From a virus: a DNA stretch of 64,000 nt. The stretch is from positions 1 through 64,000 of IMG/VR virus record IMGVR_UViG_3300030060_005656; one strand, 5' to 3'. Numbering within the stretch: position 1 is the stretch's first letter; each line of letters opens with the position of its first letter. Below the pieces are notes generated by a model. The model searched no databases and had not been told where the DNA came from. It was given only the letters and a program-made list of their open reading frames with translations. This document shows positions 49,826 through 58,103 of this stretch, piece after piece. A program made the translations under genes and the position numbers.

Positions 49826-50926
49826 ATGAAACTGATAATAACAAAAAAACAATCTAGACGATTAATTAAAGAAGCTTTAGGTGTACCAAAATCTATAGAA
49901 TTTTGGGTGGATACATTTTCTGATGTAGTAAATGATGGTTTGTTAATGTTATTATCTTCTGATGATAAAGAAGTTTTTTTTACTGGAGATGATGTACAAC
50001 AAAAAGCAGTTTCTAGAGGGTGGAATAGTTCCAATGATAAATTTTTAGACTTCCCATTAGCTGAACCTCAGTTAAATCTAAAATTAGTAGTAGTACCTGA
50101 TGAAAATATAAATACTGGTGACGATTACATAGACGCTGCCTCTTTTGATACTAGTGAAATTAATTTGGTTGACGCTACTTTTGATGATGGTAAGACCTTC
50201 CCTTTAGTTGTTGGTGGTATCATCAATATGGAAATTAATATCCCTAAGTCTTCATATGAAAATGGTTCTTTTATTGAACTTTATAATTCTGAAATCAAAC
50301 CTTATGCAGAATCTATTTTGTTTCACGAACTAACCCATGTTTATGAATTTTACAAAAGAATATTAAGTAATTCGGCAAAACCCAATTTCGAACAGGTCGC
50401 TAATTTAACTCAGATGTTAAATAAGATGGGTGCTGTGGATGATTGGGACGAATTAATGTTCATGATTTACCTACATTTAAGTTTTGAACTTAACGCTAGG
50501 ATATCTGAAGTTTATGGCTTACTAAGAAATAAAAATATTAATTCCAAGGAAGAGTTTATAGAGTTTTTAAAGACTTCTAGGGCTTTTTCTTACGCTAAAA
50601 GACTTAATAACTTTAGTGCTGAAAAGTTTTTTGATGACTTCGAACTTTCTCAGGAAACTATAGATAGAGTTAGAGAATACGATGGTAAAAAAACACCAAT
50701 AGATGAGATAAAGAATGTGGTATTAGACCAACTAATTCAAAATTGGTCTGTGACATATGAAGATTTCCTAAAAGATTTTTCTGCTGATGAAACTATAAAG
50801 ATACCTAACTTACCCACTAAAGTATTATCCTCACCTCAGAACTTCCTAAAATTTTGGGAGAAACGGTTCAATAAAGCAGGTCACGATTCTTTAAGAAAAA
50901 TTTCACGTTTATATTCGGCCATCTAA
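49826..50926 (+). CDS. Zincin-like metallopeptidase with N-terminal targeting-like motif
   Basis: Residues 166-172 (FHELTHV) carry HExxH, with His167, Glu168 and His171 as zinc ligands and catalytic base; the third ligand is not obvious. The N-terminus KLIITKKQSRRLIKEALG is the short motif seen in many virion-like proteins here. The protein is acidic and Asp/Glu-rich in the first half. Together these suggest a packaged or head-associated metallopeptidase. The TATTTATA element in front supports late expression. Confidence 0.6.
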   Translation: MKLIITKKQSRRLIKEALGVPKSIEFWVDTFSDVVNDGLLMLLSSDDKEVFFTGDDVQQKAVSRGWNSSNDKFLDFPLAEPQLNLKLVVVPDENINTGDDYIDAASFDTSEINLVDATFDDGKTFPLVVGGIINMEINIPKSSYENGSFIELYNSEIKPYAESILFHELTHVYEFYKRILSNSAKPNFEQVANLTQMLNKMGAVDDWDELMFMIYLHLSFELNARISEVYGLLRNKNINSKEEFIEFLKTSRAFSYAKRLNNFSAEKFFDDFELSQETIDRVREYDGKKTPIDEIKNVVLDQLIQNWSVTYEDFLKDFSADETIKIPNLPTKVLSSPQNFLKFWEKRFNKAGHDSLRKISRLYSAI

Positions 50927-50937
50927 TATTTTTTTCT

Positions 50938-50945
50938 TATCTTTG
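50938..50945 (+). promoter_or_regulatory. Bacteroidetes-type -7 element of the SprT-like gene
   Basis: TATCTTTG followed by TAGT and the ATG at 50950; the 15 bases TATCTTTGTAGTATG recur before the gene at 62502. The -33 TTG is not exact here. A start only 4 bases on means a very short leader or none. Confidence 0.6.
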
Positions 50946-50949
50946 TAGT

Positions 50950-51450
50950 ATGAATTTAGAAAAAGTAAGAAATACCGCAATTAGATTAATGAGAGAACAT
51001 GGTCTCACTGACTACACATTTAAATGGGACAAAGCTGTTAGAAGATTTGGTTCTTGTAATGGTAGAACAAAAGTTATAACACTTTCTAGACCTATGACCC
51101 AACACGAAACTAATGAAAGAAGAGTTATGAATACTATACTTCATGAAATTGCTCATGGGTTAGATTATAAAAATAGAGGGTACTCTAATCATGACTCTGA
51201 ATGGAAAAGGGTGGCTAGGTCTATTGGTTGTAGTGGTGAAAGATGTAGTAGTGGGTCCGGTGTTGACAAGTCTCAATTTATGAAATGGGTGGCTACTTGC
51301 CCTAATTGTGAAAGAGAAGTTTATTATGCAAGAAAAACAAAAGTAGAGAAAGCGTGTGGTAGTTGTTGTAAAAAATATAATAACAACAAATACACATCAA
51401 AGTATAAGTTTAACTGGGAATTAAATCCCAAAGTTGTAAAATATAGATAA
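50950..51450 (+). CDS. SprT-like metalloprotease with zinc ribbon
   Basis: The 166-residue protein matches the SprT family: ILHEIAHGLDY (63-73) with His65-Glu66-His69, and a third His at about 81 (SNHDSEW). A C-terminal zinc ribbon is formed by Cys117-Pro-Asn-Cys120 and Cys136-Gly-Ser-Cys139. Spartan/SprT proteases cut DNA-bound proteins; phages carry many copies of unknown role. A Bacteroidetes-type promoter directly precedes it. It ends 1 base into the next gene. Confidence 0.85.
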   Translation: MNLEKVRNTAIRLMREHGLTDYTFKWDKAVRRFGSCNGRTKVITLSRPMTQHETNERRVMNTILHEIAHGLDYKNRGYSNHDSEWKRVARSIGCSGERCSSGSGVDKSQFMKWVATCPNCEREVYYARKTKVEKACGSCCKKYNNNKYTSKYKFNWELNPKVVKYR

Positions 51451-51980
51451 TGGAAAGACTACAATATAAAATAAAAAATGGACCACGAGTAGAGTCGGTA
51501 AATGAATTTACTCTTAATGATAATACAATAGTTGCGATGTTTCAGGGATTTAGAGGTTCTTATCCTGAATTAGATTTTATTGTGAAGTATAAAGAACCAA
51601 TAAAAAAATTAAGAACCCCATCTCATACTCACTGGATTGTTGACCTTCTGGTGAAAGCAGAATTTAATAAAGAAATGGTTAGGGATTTTGTTCAGAAATA
51701 TCTAGACCTATACGATGTTATGGTTCCTTTTGAGTCTCAAGAAGAACGTAATACATACGAACTACAACATGTAGGAGGGTCTCTAACAGACTTTCAGGAC
51801 CTAGATGGTCGTGGATACCTTAGTGTAGAATTTTTGTCCACAATCATCGAATTATTTATTCTATGTGAAAAACGTTCAGATGGGGCATTTATGTTTAAAG
51901 GTTTATTACAATTAGTAATTGACTTCTGTGATGGTAAGAGAGATTACTATCAAGTAGTGGGTTACTCTAAAAGAGTTTAA
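51450..51980 (+). CDS. Uncharacterised 176-residue protein
   Basis: No family is recognised. It has a strand-rich start (NEFTLNDNTIVAMFQGF), a histidine-containing turn (SHTHWIVDLLVKAEF) and helical C-terminal half (LSVEFLSTIIELFILCEKR). It overlaps the SprT gene by 1 base and precedes the M20 peptidase gene by 1 base, so it belongs to a peptidase operon. Confidence 0.55.
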   Translation: MERLQYKIKNGPRVESVNEFTLNDNTIVAMFQGFRGSYPELDFIVKYKEPIKKLRTPSHTHWIVDLLVKAEFNKEMVRDFVQKYLDLYDVMVPFESQEERNTYELQHVGGSLTDFQDLDGRGYLSVEFLSTIIELFILCEKRSDGAFMFKGLLQLVIDFCDGKRDYYQVVGYSKRV

Positions 51981-51981
51981 T

Positions 51982-52788
51982 ATGAAAGAAAAATTAAAAG
52001 AATTACTATCAATACCAACTAAGACTTGGGAGGAGGAGAGATTAATCAAATATCTTATAGGTCATTTCGAAGAAAAGGGTTATAAATATGAAAAAGATGA
52101 TTTAGGTAATCTGTATGTGACAAAAGGGGTTTCCGATTATTATCCTTTAGTTCTTGCACACACTGATAGTGTACATGACATTGAGGAGATGGTTGTTAAA
52201 GAAGAGTATTTACCTAATTCCCAGGGAGAAAGTAGATTGGCTCTTAAGGCCTACACAAAAGAAGATGGTTCACCTACAGGTATAGGTGGTGATGATAAAG
52301 CTGGAGTTTTTATATGTTTACAATTACTGGAAAAGTTTGATGTGATTAAGGGTTTTTTTCCAGTTGCTGAAGAGACTGGATGTCACGGAAGTAGAGGTGC
52401 TAACGAAGAGTTTTTTAAGGATGTAGGTTACGCAATACAATTTGACTCCACCGAAAATGATACCATGTCTCTTTCTTTAATGGGGGTTCAATTGTTTGAA
52501 CAAAAATCTGAGTTCTTCAATAAAACTCGTAATATAATTTTAGAACATGGTTTTACTGAGTGGAGACATCACCCATATACTGACACTATGGTTCTTAAAG
52601 ATAAATTTAATTTTGCCTGTTTAAACTTTGCTGCTGGATATTACAATTACCATACTTCTAACGAATATGTTATCGTAGAAGATGTGAGAAATTCTATAAA
52701 GTTAGGTGAAAATGTTATAGGTAAGTTAGGTAATTCTTTTTACGAATTTAAATCTACTAAGAAAGAGTCGGATTTTTGGTTTGACTAA
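51982..52788 (+). CDS. M20-type metallopeptidase (peptidase T-like)
   Basis: The protein has the ligand order of M20 peptidases: LAHTDSVHD (58-66) with His60 and catalytic Asp62, GIGGDDKAG (about 101-109) with bridging Asp, EETGCHGS (about 131-138) with the general-base Glu, and HTSNEY near the C-terminus for the last ligand. At 268 residues it is shorter than full M20 enzymes (about 400), since the dimerisation lid domain is missing. It would trim dipeptides or small peptides. No signal peptide, so cytoplasmic. Confidence 0.8.
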   Translation: MKEKLKELLSIPTKTWEEERLIKYLIGHFEEKGYKYEKDDLGNLYVTKGVSDYYPLVLAHTDSVHDIEEMVVKEEYLPNSQGESRLALKAYTKEDGSPTGIGGDDKAGVFICLQLLEKFDVIKGFFPVAEETGCHGSRGANEEFFKDVGYAIQFDSTENDTMSLSLMGVQLFEQKSEFFNKTRNIILEHGFTEWRHHPYTDTMVLKDKFNFACLNFAAGYYNYHTSNEYVIVEDVRNSIKLGENVIGKLGNSFYEFKSTKKESDFWFD

Positions 52789-53296
52789 CAATCCCTTCTA
52801 TCCATTCTGCAACAGGTTTATAAACAAAGGTATTCTCATCACCTAATATATTTGTAAAGTCTTCGTACTCAACAAAACCCTTTTCTGCATTAGCTCTAAA
52901 GTCTATTTCTGGGTATAAACCTAATTTTCGTAAATCAGCTATTATATCTGCAAGTATACCAGATAACCAAACACTCATAAAGTTATAATCACTCATCTGA
53001 CTAACTTTTCTTTCTAGTGGTTCCCCCCAATTTTTGTCTAAATAATTTAAAAGATAAAAATCCATTTTTTCCTGACTCATACCTTCAGTTAATTTTTCTT
53101 CTTTTAAAAGGTCATCTAAAAGTGTAATTGTGTGCGGGTTCCAATCACTATCTTTATTGACAAAGTGTAAAACAGTAGCTACCTTACCATTAACTTCTAA
53201 TATGTTAGAAATATTTTTAATTTGGTTTAAAGTATCACCTTCTGAGTTTTCAATAATACTATTAACTCTATTTAGTAAGTGTTTAGTAGTGGTCAT
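52757..53296 (-). CDS. Uncharacterised 179-residue protein
   Basis: A mostly helical protein (HLLNRVNSIIENSEGDTLNQ at the start, FMSVWLSGILADIIADLRKL in the middle) with no recognised family. It converges on the M20 peptidase gene with a 32-base overlap, an uncommon tail-to-tail arrangement. A TATTTATA element lies 11 bases upstream. Confidence 0.5.
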   Translation of the reverse strand: MTTTKHLLNRVNSIIENSEGDTLNQIKNISNILEVNGKVATVLHFVNKDSDWNPHTITLLDDLLKEEKLTEGMSQEKMDFYLLNYLDKNWGEPLERKVSQMSDYNFMSVWLSGILADIIADLRKLGLYPEIDFRANAEKGFVEYEDFTNILGDENTFVYKPVAEWIEGIVSQTKNPTLS

Positions 53297-53307
53297 TTAT
53301 TTTTTAT

Positions 53308-53315
53308 TATAAATA
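53308..53315 (-). promoter_or_regulatory. TATTTATA element, putative late promoter
   Basis: On the minus strand AAATATTTATAAT ends 11 bases before the ATG at 53296. It is immediately adjacent to the rightward host-type promoter at 53318. Confidence 0.5.
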
Positions 53316-53317
53316 TT

Positions 53318-53347
53318 TTGATTATTAGAATAAGATACTTATATTTG
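53318..53347 (+). promoter_or_regulatory. Bacteroidetes-type promoter before 53373 and the tmRNA
   Basis: TTG (53318-53320), 19 bases, TATATTTG (53340-53347). It is a full match in both boxes and in spacing, and lies 25 bases before the ATG at 53373. Confidence 0.7.
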
Positions 53348-53372
53348 TAGAGAATTTAAATAATAAATAGAT

Positions 53373-53570
53373 ATGCCAAAATCAAGAAATAGAAAAAACC
53401 ATAAGAAAAAGGTTGCAGCACGTAATATGAAGTTAAAAGGTGAAGCTAAAAAAATGCAGGAGACTTTAGAAGCTGTACAAGAAGCTTATATTAAAAAAAT
53501 GGCTGAAGACGCTAAAAATAAACCACAAGAAGATAGTGGTGAGGTACCTTTTACTTTCGGTAATAAATAA
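53373..53570 (+). CDS. Small basic protein, 65 residues
   Basis: The first half is very basic (PKSRNRKNHKKKVAARNMKL), followed by a helix (EAKKMQETLEAVQEAYIKKM) and a Pro/Gly tail. Nucleic-acid or ribosome binding is possible. It ends 3 bases before the 5' end of the tmRNA, so both probably share a transcript from the promoter at 53318. Confidence 0.6.
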   Translation: MPKSRNRKNHKKKVAARNMKLKGEAKKMQETLEAVQEAYIKKMAEDAKNKPQEDSGEVPFTFGNK

Positions 53571-53573
53571 TAT

Positions 53574-53971
53574 GGGGATGACTGGAATTGATTGGCGTAA
53601 GTCGATTGGTGTCAGCACGTCAAGCCTGAATTAAGCTTGTAAAACTGATTCATTTTTTTAACTGGCAAAACAATTGCTAAGTTGGCGACTTTAGGACTTG
53701 TCCATGAGGAGTCAACAGTGGCTGTAGCGTAACTAGGTTACGAGATAGCTCCATCTCTTCTAAGGAATTTAAGATTTGTGTCCTTAGTTTTTGAGGTGTC
53801 AAATAGACAAATCGAACCCATGAAGTCGGTACATGGTAAAACTACCGTCACAGACCTCTGAAATCTTGTTTATTCTAATAGGTAGGTCTTTTACAGAATA
53901 AACTAAACGTGTAGGATAGACGTTAGTTGAATGCGAACAAGACGTGGGTTCGAATCCCACCATCTCCACCA
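53574..53971 (+). ncRNA. ssrA: tmRNA (SsrA)
   Basis: The 5' end GGGGATG pairs with CATCTCC near the 3' end (53961-53967), making the tRNA-like acceptor stem; the 3' ACCA is encoded. The T-arm is GTGGGTTCGAATCCCAC (53944-53960), and CTGGAATTGA follows the 5' stem in the conserved tmRNA position. A tag frame ending in S-T-V-A-V-A before TAA at 53730-53732 fits the hydrophobic C-terminus of SsrA tags, and the stop lies in a GTAAC-TAG-GTTAC hairpin. The resume codon cannot be fixed by eye. tmRNA frees stalled ribosomes and marks the products for degradation. Confidence 0.92.
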
Positions 53972-53976
53972 AAAAG

Positions 53977-53999
53977 AAAAGGACCATTTAGGTCCTTTT
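53977..53999. terminator. Rho-independent terminator after the tmRNA
   Basis: A 9-bp perfect stem (AAAAGGACC / GGTCCTTTT) with loop ATTTA and a T-run, 5 bases after the tmRNA 3' end. It lies between converging genes (the 54001 stop codon follows) and can act on both strands. Confidence 0.85.
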
Positions 54000-54000
54000 T

Positions 54001-55128
54001 TTATTTTAATATTTTAGCTAAACCTATCGGTTCTTTTTGTAGTACTAAACCTAATCCCTCATTTACCGTTTCACTAATTATTTTACCATCTTTAACGGTA
54101 AATCTCACATCTTCAAAACCACCACCTGGACCAAATAATTTTATTATTCCAGATTCATGGTTAGGGTCTAGTATTTCTGTACCTACCTCATCTCTTAATC
54201 TTGCATTAAGTGTTCTAGATGAGTCGTGCATTTTAATATCACTTATACTATCCACTTCACCATTTTTATCTGTATTTGGTGTGATTGAAAATTGACCTAG
54301 TGGTTGTGAGTCCCCACCATAAACTGTAAGTCTAGTAAAAGGAAATGTTCTGTTAGAGTCGTTTTTCTTAAATTTTGTTTTAAATATTGCTACGGTTAAT
54401 GCGTTTGCAAATTCATTTATTAATTTTTGTGAAAATTGTCTAGTATAAAAACCTTTTTGGTTTTTTAAAAATATCCCTTTGGGTTTGATTTTTTCAATTA
54501 GGTCTTTCATACCCTCTTTTACTTGAAAGATGTGGTCATTGTCTATAGCTCCATTATCTATCCATTTTGCAATATCTGTGGTAGGTGATATCCATCCTTC
54601 ATCCGTGGTATCTTCTTCACCAAAACAACCGTATCTCCCATTACAAAATAAGTATTTATTTTCTACAGCTAATTCTTGTTCATATTCACAATTAATATCT
54701 ACTACATTTTCTGGTGCTTTGTTATCTACACAATTATTTGTTAGACAATAGTAATTTGTTGCCTCTGGGTCTAAACAACCGTATATAACTTCTGGTTCTT
54801 TTGCTGTTTCTCCACCACCACTTCCATTTTGTACTACGGTTTCTTCTTCTTCTTCACCTATAATATCACAAAGTGGTTTCCTTAACTCTTTAATTACATT
54901 TTGTTCAGTAGCATTTTGTTCTACCCATGGTGAACCCTCCATATCCTTTAATAAACCTTTTAAAGAACACGCTTGTGATTTGTCCTTATTCTTAACTATT
55001 TCTTCGTGGACATCCTTTACCGTTCGGTTATTTAGGTCATCTACGGTTGCGTCCATAACCTTGCGACTAGCAGGGGTAGTAAAATCCCAATAATTATGTG
55101 TGATATTTAAACAACTACAACTTGCCAT
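54001..55128 (-). CDS. Uncharacterised 375-residue virion-like protein with GC-D-P-x-A-x-N-Y motif
   Basis: No family is recognised. Residues about 114-150 contain YGCLDPEATNYYC with paired Cys, similar to the GCxDPxAxNYN repeat common in secreted and adhesive flavobacterial proteins. A second Cys cluster is YLFCNGRYGCFG. The C-terminal half has a strand-rich domain (RTFPFTRLTVYGGDSQPLGQ). It probably belongs to a set of virion-internal or tail proteins with the following genes. It has no signal peptide. Confidence 0.5.
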   Translation of the reverse strand: MASCSCLNITHNYWDFTTPASRKVMDATVDDLNNRTVKDVHEEIVKNKDKSQACSLKGLLKDMEGSPWVEQNATEQNVIKELRKPLCDIIGEEEEETVVQNGSGGGETAKEPEVIYGCLDPEATNYYCLTNNCVDNKAPENVVDINCEYEQELAVENKYLFCNGRYGCFGEEDTTDEGWISPTTDIAKWIDNGAIDNDHIFQVKEGMKDLIEKIKPKGIFLKNQKGFYTRQFSQKLINEFANALTVAIFKTKFKKNDSNRTFPFTRLTVYGGDSQPLGQFSITPNTDKNGEVDSISDIKMHDSSRTLNARLRDEVGTEILDPNHESGIIKLFGPGGGFEDVRFTVKDGKIISETVNEGLGLVLQKEPIGLAKILK

Positions 55129-55131
55129 ATT

Positions 55132-56841
55132 TTATAAAGTTTCTTTTAAGATATCTGTTAACCATTTTACTTTATCTTCACCTTCTAAATCATCTAACAT
55201 CCCACTTAAGAAACCTTCATCTGTTTCTTCCACAGTATCTGGTTCTCCTTGTGTATAAATGTCAGGTTTATTTGCTTCTACGGTTCTAGCAGCTGAATTA
55301 AAATCTAGTGGGTTGTACTTTCTTAAACAATCGTCCATAGTTTGACCAGCACAATTTTGCATTAATACTGCGAGTAAAGCACCATCTATTGGTCCACTTA
55401 ATCTACTGTAATACTTTAACTTATTTGGTTTATCAACTAGCATCCTTTTGTACCTTGGCCAATTTTTTCTTACTTGTCTAATATACTCTTTTTTTGATTC
55501 TACAGCATCTGATGTTGTCCATCTTTTACTCTCTATTTCATCTGTAACGTCACCTATTTGTGTATCTCCCAAAATTCTAGTCAGTGGCATAGGTGCTGCC
55601 TTGATGGACATCTTATCTAAAAGTGTATTTTCCAGTGTACCTGTGGTCCCTTCTACCTTATTTTCCCACATATAACAAATCTGTGATGCTGCTAAAACAC
55701 TAGGAGCTCTGTCATAGACATCCATAATTGCTGAGTCATCTACTGTATTTGGTATAAGATTTCCTACTAGTGCGTCTTGTAACAGTATTGCTTCTGCTAA
55801 AGCCTCCTCATCTGTGTAACCACCGTAGGTATCCACAAACTTTTTATTTCCCATAACATCTATATACATATCTGGAGTTAAACCTGCTTTTGCTTTACCC
55901 TTACTACTGTATATATAATCTAACCAATAATTAATCCCAATATTTACCGTTACGTAACCAAGAAATATTCTTCCTTGGTTTGTCATAAATAACTGGTGAA
56001 GAAGCTTACCACCTTTCATTTTAACATATTCCCAACCGGTTCGTTTTATCGCCTTTTGATAGATACTTTTAACCAATGGGTCGTCAGCTTTCCTGCCCAT
56101 CATTGTAGCTAAATCCTCAATCTTAAAATCTTGTCTAACTAGTGTTTGGAATTCATCTGAGTTTTTCAGCATTCTTATCATATCGTCTTGGTAGTTTGGG
56201 TGTTCCAATAAAGAACCAAAGATAACTTCCAATCTACCTTTCCCACCAATAGTACCTGAAGTACTTATATTGTTCATAATTTTAGTTATCTGTTCTTCTG
56301 GTATTTCTATTTGTTTTAAAACCATTCTAAACTCATCTAAATTTTTAACGTTAACTACCCCTGAAATTGCATCAATTAATGGTTTTTGGAATTCTGATGG
56401 GTTCCCTTTGACTAGGATAGTTGATATGTCTTCTATTGTCTCTCTACCTATACGGTTTATCGCTATCAAAAATTCATCTTCCCCTTTACTCCAAGCCTTA
56501 CCCAGAGAATTTGCCTGAGATTCACTTATTTCTATACCCGCACCTTTAAATCTTTTCTTAAGAGCTTGTCCATTATTTCTTATTACAGCATTTGTTTTTT
56601 CCATAACTTCAGATAACACCTCCACCATATTAGAATTTTTAACTAATTTAGTGATAGGTATAATTCCTACCGCATCTCCAAACTCCCTTTTTATAGTTTT
56701 ACCTAATGCTACCATAGGTGAGTCACCGGCCTTTAGTAAACCTCTAAAAAATCTTAGTAAACTAGACTGTTCTAAAATTAAGGGTTTTAATCCCATTATT
56801 TCACGAGTTCGATTTATTTCAGTTAAAATTGTTTTTTTCAT
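55132..56841 (-). CDS. Uncharacterised large helical protein, 569 residues
   Basis: The start MKKTILTEINRTREIMGLKP resembles the short N-terminal motif found in other virion-like proteins here. The rest is largely helical and basic in places, without recognisable domains; one hydrophobic stretch (IFLGYVTVNIGINYWLDYIY, about residues 295-315) could contact a membrane. It is 3 bases upstream of the 54001 gene and 10 bases after the next one, forming a co-transcribed set. An ejected or internal protein is one possibility. Confidence 0.5.
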   Translation of the reverse strand: MKKTILTEINRTREIMGLKPLILEQSSLLRFFRGLLKAGDSPMVALGKTIKREFGDAVGIIPITKLVKNSNMVEVLSEVMEKTNAVIRNNGQALKKRFKGAGIEISESQANSLGKAWSKGEDEFLIAINRIGRETIEDISTILVKGNPSEFQKPLIDAISGVVNVKNLDEFRMVLKQIEIPEEQITKIMNNISTSGTIGGKGRLEVIFGSLLEHPNYQDDMIRMLKNSDEFQTLVRQDFKIEDLATMMGRKADDPLVKSIYQKAIKRTGWEYVKMKGGKLLHQLFMTNQGRIFLGYVTVNIGINYWLDYIYSSKGKAKAGLTPDMYIDVMGNKKFVDTYGGYTDEEALAEAILLQDALVGNLIPNTVDDSAIMDVYDRAPSVLAASQICYMWENKVEGTTGTLENTLLDKMSIKAAPMPLTRILGDTQIGDVTDEIESKRWTTSDAVESKKEYIRQVRKNWPRYKRMLVDKPNKLKYYSRLSGPIDGALLAVLMQNCAGQTMDDCLRKYNPLDFNSAARTVEANKPDIYTQGEPDTVEETDEGFLSGMLDDLEGEDKVKWLTDILKETL

Positions 56842-56851
56842 TTTTCTTTTT

Positions 56852-58102
56852 TTAATATGCTAACCCTGCTTCATCATAAATTTTATATAATGTTTCTATA
56901 TCGGATTGTTTCTTACTTGTAAATAGTCTTGTAAAAACTTTACAATTTTTTAAATAGTTAGGGTATTTTGATATAAGTTCTGGTGCAACCTCCTGTATTA
57001 ATTCATACACTATAACATATTCGTTTTGGTACCCATCAGGTCTCCATCCTTTTTGCCACTCTTTCCAAACATTATCTTCTGTAAAGTCTTTTGTTGGGTA
57101 ATCTTGTTTCCAAGCAAATTCTATCGACATTTCTCCATCACCATCCCAAGTGTATACTTTTCCAGTACAGTCAAATGGTGTAGTTGTAATAGCTCCTTTA
57201 ATATTACCATTATTCTCTAAAATTTTATTCCATACATTAAGCAACACTTTAGGTTTGTCTTTTAACCAATCAGAAAATGAATTCTTTCCAGCTATTATTT
57301 CAATAAGTTCTGCTGGTAGTTGTGGGTCATACCAACACATTTCTATAAAAATAACCAATGCTCTAATTAGGTATTCTGCTCCACTCATCATAGTTTCAAG
57401 ACCTGGTATACGACCGTAATAAGCTCTAGCTGTAACTTGTGCTGCTGTAAAACCAGCCATTAGTTCGGGCCCTAAAGACTTAGGAAATATTTTTCTAGCT
57501 AATTTTACTTGTTTTGGTGTTAACTTGGCCACTTCTTGAGCTACTGTACGACTAATATTTTTTGACCCATTCCAAGCTGCTTTAAATATTATATTTAAAG
57601 GTGTTTTTAATGGTTTTGCGGCATATTTAAGAGCTTCACCACCTGGTACAATAGCAAAAGCTAGTTGCATTCCCGCGGAATAATAATCATTCTTAGTATA
57701 AACATATAAAAGTGCATTACATATATCTGCAACAACTGATATTATACAACCAGCACCAGCAGTAAAACCACAAAGTAAATAAGCTACAAAAGAAATAGCG
57801 TCAATAACATAGTGATACCATGAATCGGATGCACTTACACTAGAACTACTAGACTTACTAGTATTGTAATCTTTACCACCATACTGTAAATCAAAATAGG
57901 TGTCATAAACTGTTCTTTGTTCCCTAACTTCTTCTTTCCTTTTAGAATTGTCTTTTCTAGGTCCGTACAATTTTTCTAGGTTTCTTATTACCTCACGAAA
58001 TTGTTCGGGTGAAGTTATTTTATCTTCTTCTCTAACATCCATAACAGACTCAACTATTAAGTCAACCAGTTCCTTATGTGTTAATTTTATAGTATTTTTC
58101 AT
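56852..58102 (-). CDS. Uncharacterised 416-residue protein with central hydrophobic segment
   Basis: The N-terminus KNTIKLTHKELVDLIVESVM carries the recurrent targeting-like motif. Residues about 92-160 are hydrophobic (AISFVAYLLCGFTAGAGCII, then YYSAGMQLAFAIVPGGEALK), similar in character to the pre-toxin segments of polymorphic toxins, which I mention only as a resemblance. The C-terminal 100 residues are a mixed domain (CTGKVYTWDGDGEMSIEFAW). A membrane-active internal virion protein is a plausible reading. Confidence 0.5.
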   Translation of the reverse strand: MKNTIKLTHKELVDLIVESVMDVREEDKITSPEQFREVIRNLEKLYGPRKDNSKRKEEVREQRTVYDTYFDLQYGGKDYNTSKSSSSSVSASDSWYHYVIDAISFVAYLLCGFTAGAGCIISVVADICNALLYVYTKNDYYSAGMQLAFAIVPGGEALKYAAKPLKTPLNIIFKAAWNGSKNISRTVAQEVAKLTPKQVKLARKIFPKSLGPELMAGFTAAQVTARAYYGRIPGLETMMSGAEYLIRALVIFIEMCWYDPQLPAELIEIIAGKNSFSDWLKDKPKVLLNVWNKILENNGNIKGAITTTPFDCTGKVYTWDGDGEMSIEFAWKQDYPTKDFTEDNVWKEWQKGWRPDGYQNEYVIVYELIQEVAPELISKYPNYLKNCKVFTRLFTSKKQSDIETLYKIYDEAGLAY

Positions 58103-58103
58103 A

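Noticed and set aside
53799-53987. Minus-strand frame beginning ...VEMVGFEPTSC over the tmRNA
   Set aside because: It is the well-known false frame produced by reading the tRNA-like T-arm and acceptor stem in reverse; the tmRNA explains the bases.
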